The notes beneath the pieces were generated by a model. It had not been told where the DNA came from, did no database searches, and saw only the letters and a list, made by a program, of their open reading frames with translations. From the NCBI GenBank assembly GCA_964531675.1, contig CAZHFW010000033.1:1-40729 (forward strand): a stretch of 40,729 bases of DNA, in the 5' to 3' direction. Every line of letters starts with the position of its first letter. Within the stretch, counting starts at the first letter, position 1. Shown piece after piece: positions 37,191-40,729 of this stretch. The DNA comes from CAZHFW01 sp964531675 (GTDB taxonomy: Bacteria; Planctomycetota; Phycisphaerae; Phycisphaerales; UBA1924). Both the position numbers and the translations under genes were made by a program.

Positions 37191-39395
37191 GTGAGCAAGG
37201 ACAAGTCGAGCGTCATTCCGGCGGCGGTGGGCAAGCGGGCGGCGGAGCTTCGTGCGCTGTTGACGCGGGCCAATCGGGCGTACTACGTCGACGCCAGTCC
37301 GATCATGTCGGATCCCGAGTTCGATCGCCTGCTGGCGGAGCTTGCGAAGATCGAAGCGGAGCATCCGTCGCTTCGCTTCGCGGATTCTCCGACGGTGCGC
37401 GTGGGCGGGGAGGCGATCGAGGGGTTCCGGCAGATCAGGCACGCGGAGCCGATGCTGTCGATCGACAACACGTATGACCTGGCCTCGCTCGGGGAGTGGC
37501 ACGAGCGTGTGCTGAGGGGATTGGGGATCGAGGGAGGGAGCTCGCTCTTCGGGGGCGGGGAGAGCGGGGTCGTGTTCGTGTGCGATCCGAAGATCGATGG
37601 CGTGGCGCTGTCGGTGCGGTACGAGCGGGGCGAGCTTGTGCATGCGGTGACGCGCGGCGATGGCGAGACGGGCGATGACGTGACGCACGCGGCGCGCACG
37701 CTGCGGGCGCTGCCTTTGAAGCTCGAGGGCAAGGGCGTGCCCGACGTGCTTGAGGTTCGCGGCGAGGTGTACATGCCGAGCCGTGAGTTCGAGCGGATCA
37801 ATCAGGAGCGGGAGAAGGCGGGCGACGATCTGTTCATGAACCCGCGGAACGCGACGGCGGGGACGCTCAAGAATCTGGACCCGAAGGTGGCGGCGAGCCG
37901 GAAGCTGGCGTTCTGCGTGCACGGGAAGGGGAGGATTGAGCCCTCGGACTTCGCGAAGGGGCACGCGGAGTTTCTGGAGAGGTGCAAGGCGCTGGGATTT
38001 CCCACCAATCCGCACACGCGGACGTGCACGAGCGTGGAGCAGATCGGGGAGACGATCAAGGCGTTTGAGACCAAGCGGGCGGGGCTCGACTACGCGACCG
38101 ACGGGATGGTCGTGCGGGTGGACTCGTTTGCGCAGCAGAAGAAGCTCGGCGTGACGTCCAAGAGCCCGCGGTGGATCGTCGCGTACAAGTATCCGGCGGA
38201 GCGGAAAACGACGCGGCTCTTGAAGGTCGAGCATCAGGTCGGGAAGACGGGGAAGATCACGCCAAGGGCGACGATGGAGCCTGTGTTGATCGCGGGGACG
38301 ATGGTGCAGCACGCGACCTTGCACAACTATGGGCGCGTGCGGGACGCGGAGACGGAGGTTGAGGGCAAGCGGACGGACATCAGGCTCGGCGATCTGGTGT
38401 ACGTGGAGAAGGCCGGCGAGATCATTCCGCAGGTTGTCGGCGTGGTGCTGAAGGAGCGGCCTTCGGGTGCGAAGAAGATCGAAGCGCCCAAGACGTGTCC
38501 GGAGTGCGGCGGGCCTGTGGAGGTGGAGCCTCCCGAATCGGAGGCGGATGCCAAGCTCGAGACGGTGCGCCGGTGCCTGAACCCGGATTGCCCGGCGCAG
38601 GTGCGCGAGCGGCTCGTGTGGTTCACGGGGCGCGATCAGATGGACATCGACGGAATGGGCGAGAAGACCGTGGATCTGATCCTGGCTTCGGGGAACATCC
38701 CGCTCAAGGGGATCGCGGACATCTTCAGGCTCTCGGAGCATCGCGCCAAGATGCTCGAGCTTGAGGGCATGGGCGAGAAGAAGGTGGACCGGATCCTCGC
38801 GGGGATCGAGACGGCCAAGACGCGGGGCATGGCCAGGCTGCTCGCGGGTCTGGGCGTGCGGCATCTGGGAGATTCGACGGCGAAGCAGCTGGCGCGACGC
38901 TTCAAGGGCGTGCGTGCGCTGATGGAGGCCCCCACCGACGCGCTGATGCCCAAGGCCTTGTCGAAGGAGCGGGCGGCGGCGCTGGGATTCCCGGCGGATC
39001 CGAAGCAGCGGCCCGACACCGGGCTTGGCAAGGAGACGGCGCCGGTGGTGCACGAGTTCCTGACCAGCAAGGCGGCGCACAGGCTCTTTGATGAGCTCGA
39101 GGGGCTGGGCGTGGACCTGTCGTCGAAGGACTACGTGGATCCAGGGGCGACGCCCTCGGAAGTGACGCGGTTCACGGGGAAGACGGTGGTGATCACGGGG
39201 ACCATGGAGAAGTATGAGCGGTCGGATCTGAAGCGGATCCTGGAGGGGATGGGCGCGAAGGTGACGGACTCGGTGAGCAAGAAGACGGACCTGCTCATCG
39301 TGGGCGAGAACGCGGGTTCGAAGCTTGAGAAGGCCCGAGAACTGGGTGTGGAGACGTGGGACGAACAGACGCTGCTCAAGAATCTCCCGGGATGA
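37191..39395 (+). CDS. ligA: NAD-dependent DNA ligase
   Basis: Seals nicks in duplex DNA in replication and repair, using NAD as adenylate donor. The 734 residues (671 in E. coli) show the Ia domain, then the adenylation domain with the active-site lysine K134 in DPKIDGVALS. The OB-fold is followed by the zinc finger C436/C439/C462/C467, helix-hairpin-helix repeats (about 480-620, GLGVRHLGDSTAKQLARRF-type sequence in part) and a C-terminal BRCT domain from about 655 (FTGKTVVITGTMEKYERSD). Inserts relative to E. coli include EGGSSLFGGGESG before the active site. The GTG start is supported by frame and homology only; the upstream hexamer suggests a leaderless mRNA. Confidence 0.97.
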   Translation: MSKDKSSVIPAAVGKRAAELRALLTRANRAYYVDASPIMSDPEFDRLLAELAKIEAEHPSLRFADSPTVRVGGEAIEGFRQIRHAEPMLSIDNTYDLASLGEWHERVLRGLGIEGGSSLFGGGESGVVFVCDPKIDGVALSVRYERGELVHAVTRGDGETGDDVTHAARTLRALPLKLEGKGVPDVLEVRGEVYMPSREFERINQEREKAGDDLFMNPRNATAGTLKNLDPKVAASRKLAFCVHGKGRIEPSDFAKGHAEFLERCKALGFPTNPHTRTCTSVEQIGETIKAFETKRAGLDYATDGMVVRVDSFAQQKKLGVTSKSPRWIVAYKYPAERKTTRLLKVEHQVGKTGKITPRATMEPVLIAGTMVQHATLHNYGRVRDAETEVEGKRTDIRLGDLVYVEKAGEIIPQVVGVVLKERPSGAKKIEAPKTCPECGGPVEVEPPESEADAKLETVRRCLNPDCPAQVRERLVWFTGRDQMDIDGMGEKTVDLILASGNIPLKGIADIFRLSEHRAKMLELEGMGEKKVDRILAGIETAKTRGMARLLAGLGVRHLGDSTAKQLARRFKGVRALMEAPTDALMPKALSKERAAALGFPADPKQRPDTGLGKETAPVVHEFLTSKAAHRLFDELEGLGVDLSSKDYVDPGATPSEVTRFTGKTVVITGTMEKYERSDLKRILEGMGAKVTDSVSKKTDLLIVGENAGSKLEKARELGVETWDEQTLLKNLPG

Positions 39396-39475
39396 CCCGA
39401 TCCCCCTCTTTCACGGGTTCTCTTGGGCAGGAAAGGACGCGGCGGGGAGCTGCTGCGGAGTGGTGAAGCCGGCGC

Positions 39476-40003
39476 ATGCACAACGTTGAGTACAAAGCGG
39501 AGCTTCGGGACCTGGCGCTGGCGAAGATGATCTGCCAGTCGATGGGCGCGACGTTCATTGGCGTGCTGGAGCAGACGGACACGTATTTCCAGATCCCGGC
39601 GGGGCGGCTGAAGAAGCGCGAGCAGACAGGTGAGCCTCCCGAGTGGATCTTCTATGACCGGGACAATCGGACCAAGCCCAAGCTAAGCCATTTCAACATC
39701 TACACCGAGGAAGAGGCGAGGGAGCGGTTTGGCCTTGCGCCGCTGCCGGTGTGGATCGTGGTGAAGAAGAAGCGGCACCTGTACCTGATCGGGAACGTGC
39801 GGATCCATCTGGACGAGGTGGAAGGACTGGGCACGTTCCTGGAGTTCGAGGCGATGGTGTCCACGAGCAACAATGTGGCCAAGTGCCATCAGGCGCTGGG
39901 GGAGCTTCGGGAGAAGCTCAAGCCCGCGCTGGGCGAGGCGATCGCGGTGAGCTATTCCGACATGCTGGCGCAGGATCGCGAGCATCAGACGCCGGCGCGG
40001 TGA
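39476..40003 (+). CDS. CYTH-domain protein (class IV adenylate cyclase-like)
   Basis: A 175-residue single CYTH domain, the fold of class IV adenylate cyclases and thiamine triphosphatases, which bind triphosphates in a charged tunnel with divalent metal. The N-terminal NVEYKAEL corresponds to the ExExK signature but keeps only its second glutamate and lysine (E5, K7). The mid-chain basic residues of the tunnel (VKKKRHLYLIG, NVRIHLD) and the family block VEGLGTFLEFEAMV are present. It is more like the bacterial class IV cyclase/CyaB group than the long CHAD-linked proteins. The reaction (cAMP formation, phosphohydrolysis or other) cannot be decided. It lies 80 nt after ligA, same strand. Confidence 0.85.
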   Translation: MHNVEYKAELRDLALAKMICQSMGATFIGVLEQTDTYFQIPAGRLKKREQTGEPPEWIFYDRDNRTKPKLSHFNIYTEEEARERFGLAPLPVWIVVKKKRHLYLIGNVRIHLDEVEGLGTFLEFEAMVSTSNNVAKCHQALGELREKLKPALGEAIAVSYSDMLAQDREHQTPAR

Positions 40004-40006
40004 TCG

Positions 40007-40729
40007 CTAGCGCGGCGTGGTCGCGGGAATGGTTGTGGGATCGGGGCGCGACGGGCTTGATGAGCCCGGGGGCGTCGATACGCGCGGGGACGCGGTGAAG
40101 ACCCAGTCGACGCCCGGCATCTGATCGAGGGTGGGGAAGGCTTCGTCGGCGATGTGGCCGCTCTGGTCGACGCCGTCGGGGCCGACGGTGTAGACGATGT
40201 AGCCTCGGGGCGCGACGGCGGAGTGTTCGGGCACGCGGCGGTACATGACGGGCGTGTGGGTCCAGGTGTCTTCGACGCGGGACGGGAGCAGGGCGGGCGG
40301 GATGTCCTTGAGGGACTGGGGGAGCACGCCGCTGCGGAGACGATCGCGTTCGACGGCGAGGATGACGAGGGTGGCGGGTTGATCGGCCAGGACGGTGGCC
40401 TGGGCGCGGTGGAGCACGATGAGGTCGCGCACGAGCGACTCGGCGACTTCGCGCGAGGCCTTGTCGCTGATGGAGGCGGGGTCGGGCTCGGTCCAGGAGG
40501 GTGCGCCGACGTTGCGGGCGGCGCGGGTGAAGAAGTCTTCGAGGGCGGGCTCGTGGAGACCCGCGTGGATTTCGGAGATGCCGACGCGCTCGTTGGACTG
40601 GCGGAAGGAATCCAGCGCGGTGAGCCTGATGAGTTCCGCGGAGGCGTCGAGCGCGGGGATGCTGAACTGGGCGATCGACTGCTGGAGCTGGGCCAGGGTG
40701 GGCTCGGGCGGGATGGTGGTGTCGAGCAG
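40007..40729 (-). CDS. Uncharacterised protein, C-terminal part (runs off the window)
   Basis: The frame stays open from the right edge to the stop at 40007, so the visible 240 residues are the C-terminal part of a longer protein; the ATG at 40432 is internal. The visible sequence contains many alpha-helical, acidic and Ala/Leu-rich stretches, then the segment YIVYTVGPDGVDQSGHI, a pattern (YxVGPDGVDxxG) I recall from planctomycete secreted or membrane-associated hypothetical proteins. The C-terminus is a Ser/Pro/Thr-rich tail. No enzyme motif is seen. It converges with the CYTH gene, 3 nt apart. Confidence 0.8.
   Translation of the reverse strand: MLDTTIPPEPTLAQLQQSIAQFSIPALDASAELIRLTALDSFRQSNERVGISEIHAGLHEPALEDFFTRAARNVGAPSWTEPDPASISDKASREVAESLVRDLIVLHRAQATVLADQPATLVILAVERDRLRSGVLPQSLKDIPPALLPSRVEDTWTHTPVMYRRVPEHSAVAPRGYIVYTVGPDGVDQSGHIADEAFPTLDQMPGVDWVFTASPRVSTPPGSSSPSRPDPTTIPATTPR

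Noticed and set aside
36936..39080. 714-residue minus-strand frame opposite ligA
   Set aside because: Arg/Leu/His-rich shadow of an unmistakable DNA ligase.

Overview
This is a GC-rich bacterial chromosome segment that I assign to the Planctomycetota, most likely class Phycisphaerae. The assignment is inferred from several features: two planctomycete-style type II prepilin-like proteins with small companion genes, a PEP-CTERM-like protein ending VPSPGAAALAGLG..RRRR, alanine/lysine/proline-rich tails on many ribosomal proteins, and a ribosomal operon lacking rpsD, rpmD and adk at their usual places. No plasmid, phage, IS element or CRISPR array is visible.

Left part (1-19588, minus strand). 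A tRNA-Gly(CCC) runs off the left edge behind a clear promoter. It is followed by a four-helix membrane protein and pheS. Most of the region is one S10-spc-alpha ribosomal operon transcribed right to left: rpsJ, rplC, rplD, rplW, rplB, rpsS, rplV, rpsC, rplP, rpmC, rpsQ, rplN, rplX, rplE, rpsN, rpsH, rplF, rplR, rpsE, rplO, secY, map, infA, rpmJ, rpsM, rpsK, rpoA, rplQ. It starts at a sigma70-type promoter near 19561-19588 and ends at a strong intrinsic terminator after rplQ (2159-2194). Several genes in it are unusual. uL22 carries an N-terminal HTH (XRE/Cro-like) domain. bL17 has about 54 extra internal residues. uS14 is the short form but has lost three of four zinc cysteines. uL2 has a degenerate C-terminal signature. 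map reads straight into infA with no stop codon, and this depends on one base in a G7/C6 homopolymer. Several hairpins lie inside the operon, including a terminator-like one directly after rpsJ and structured gaps between rplC/rplD and rpsK/rpoA.

Middle part (19762-32259). A secreted protein of unknown function is divergent from the ribosomal operon. It is followed by an M28-family metallopeptidase lipoprotein with a strong terminator, then ruvB. On the minus strand, purA, uppS, cdsA, a coiled-coil C4 zinc-ribbon protein and an ArnT/PMT-type GT-C glycosyltransferase form a compact likely operon joining nucleotide and envelope-lipid synthesis. Next come a small zinc-ribbon protein, a prepilin-like protein and convergent ispH. 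IspH supplies the isoprenoid precursors of the UppS product.

Right part (32371-40729). This holds a secreted endonuclease/exonuclease/phosphatase-family protein, a small membrane-anchored protein paired with a second prepilin-like protein, a PEP-CTERM-like secreted protein, a PrxQ/BCP peroxiredoxin with a histone-H1-like lysine-rich tail, the NAD-dependent DNA ligase ligA, a CYTH-domain protein, and the C-terminal part of an uncharacterised minus-strand protein that runs off the right edge.

Across the window several stand-alone genes (ruvB, ispH, ligA, a prepilin gene and, slightly further off, pheS) have a TAnnnT -10-like hexamer only 6-8 nt before the start codon and no convincing Shine-Dalgarno sequence. 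This suggests leaderless transcripts. Operon-internal genes mostly have ordinary GGAG/AAGGAG sites.
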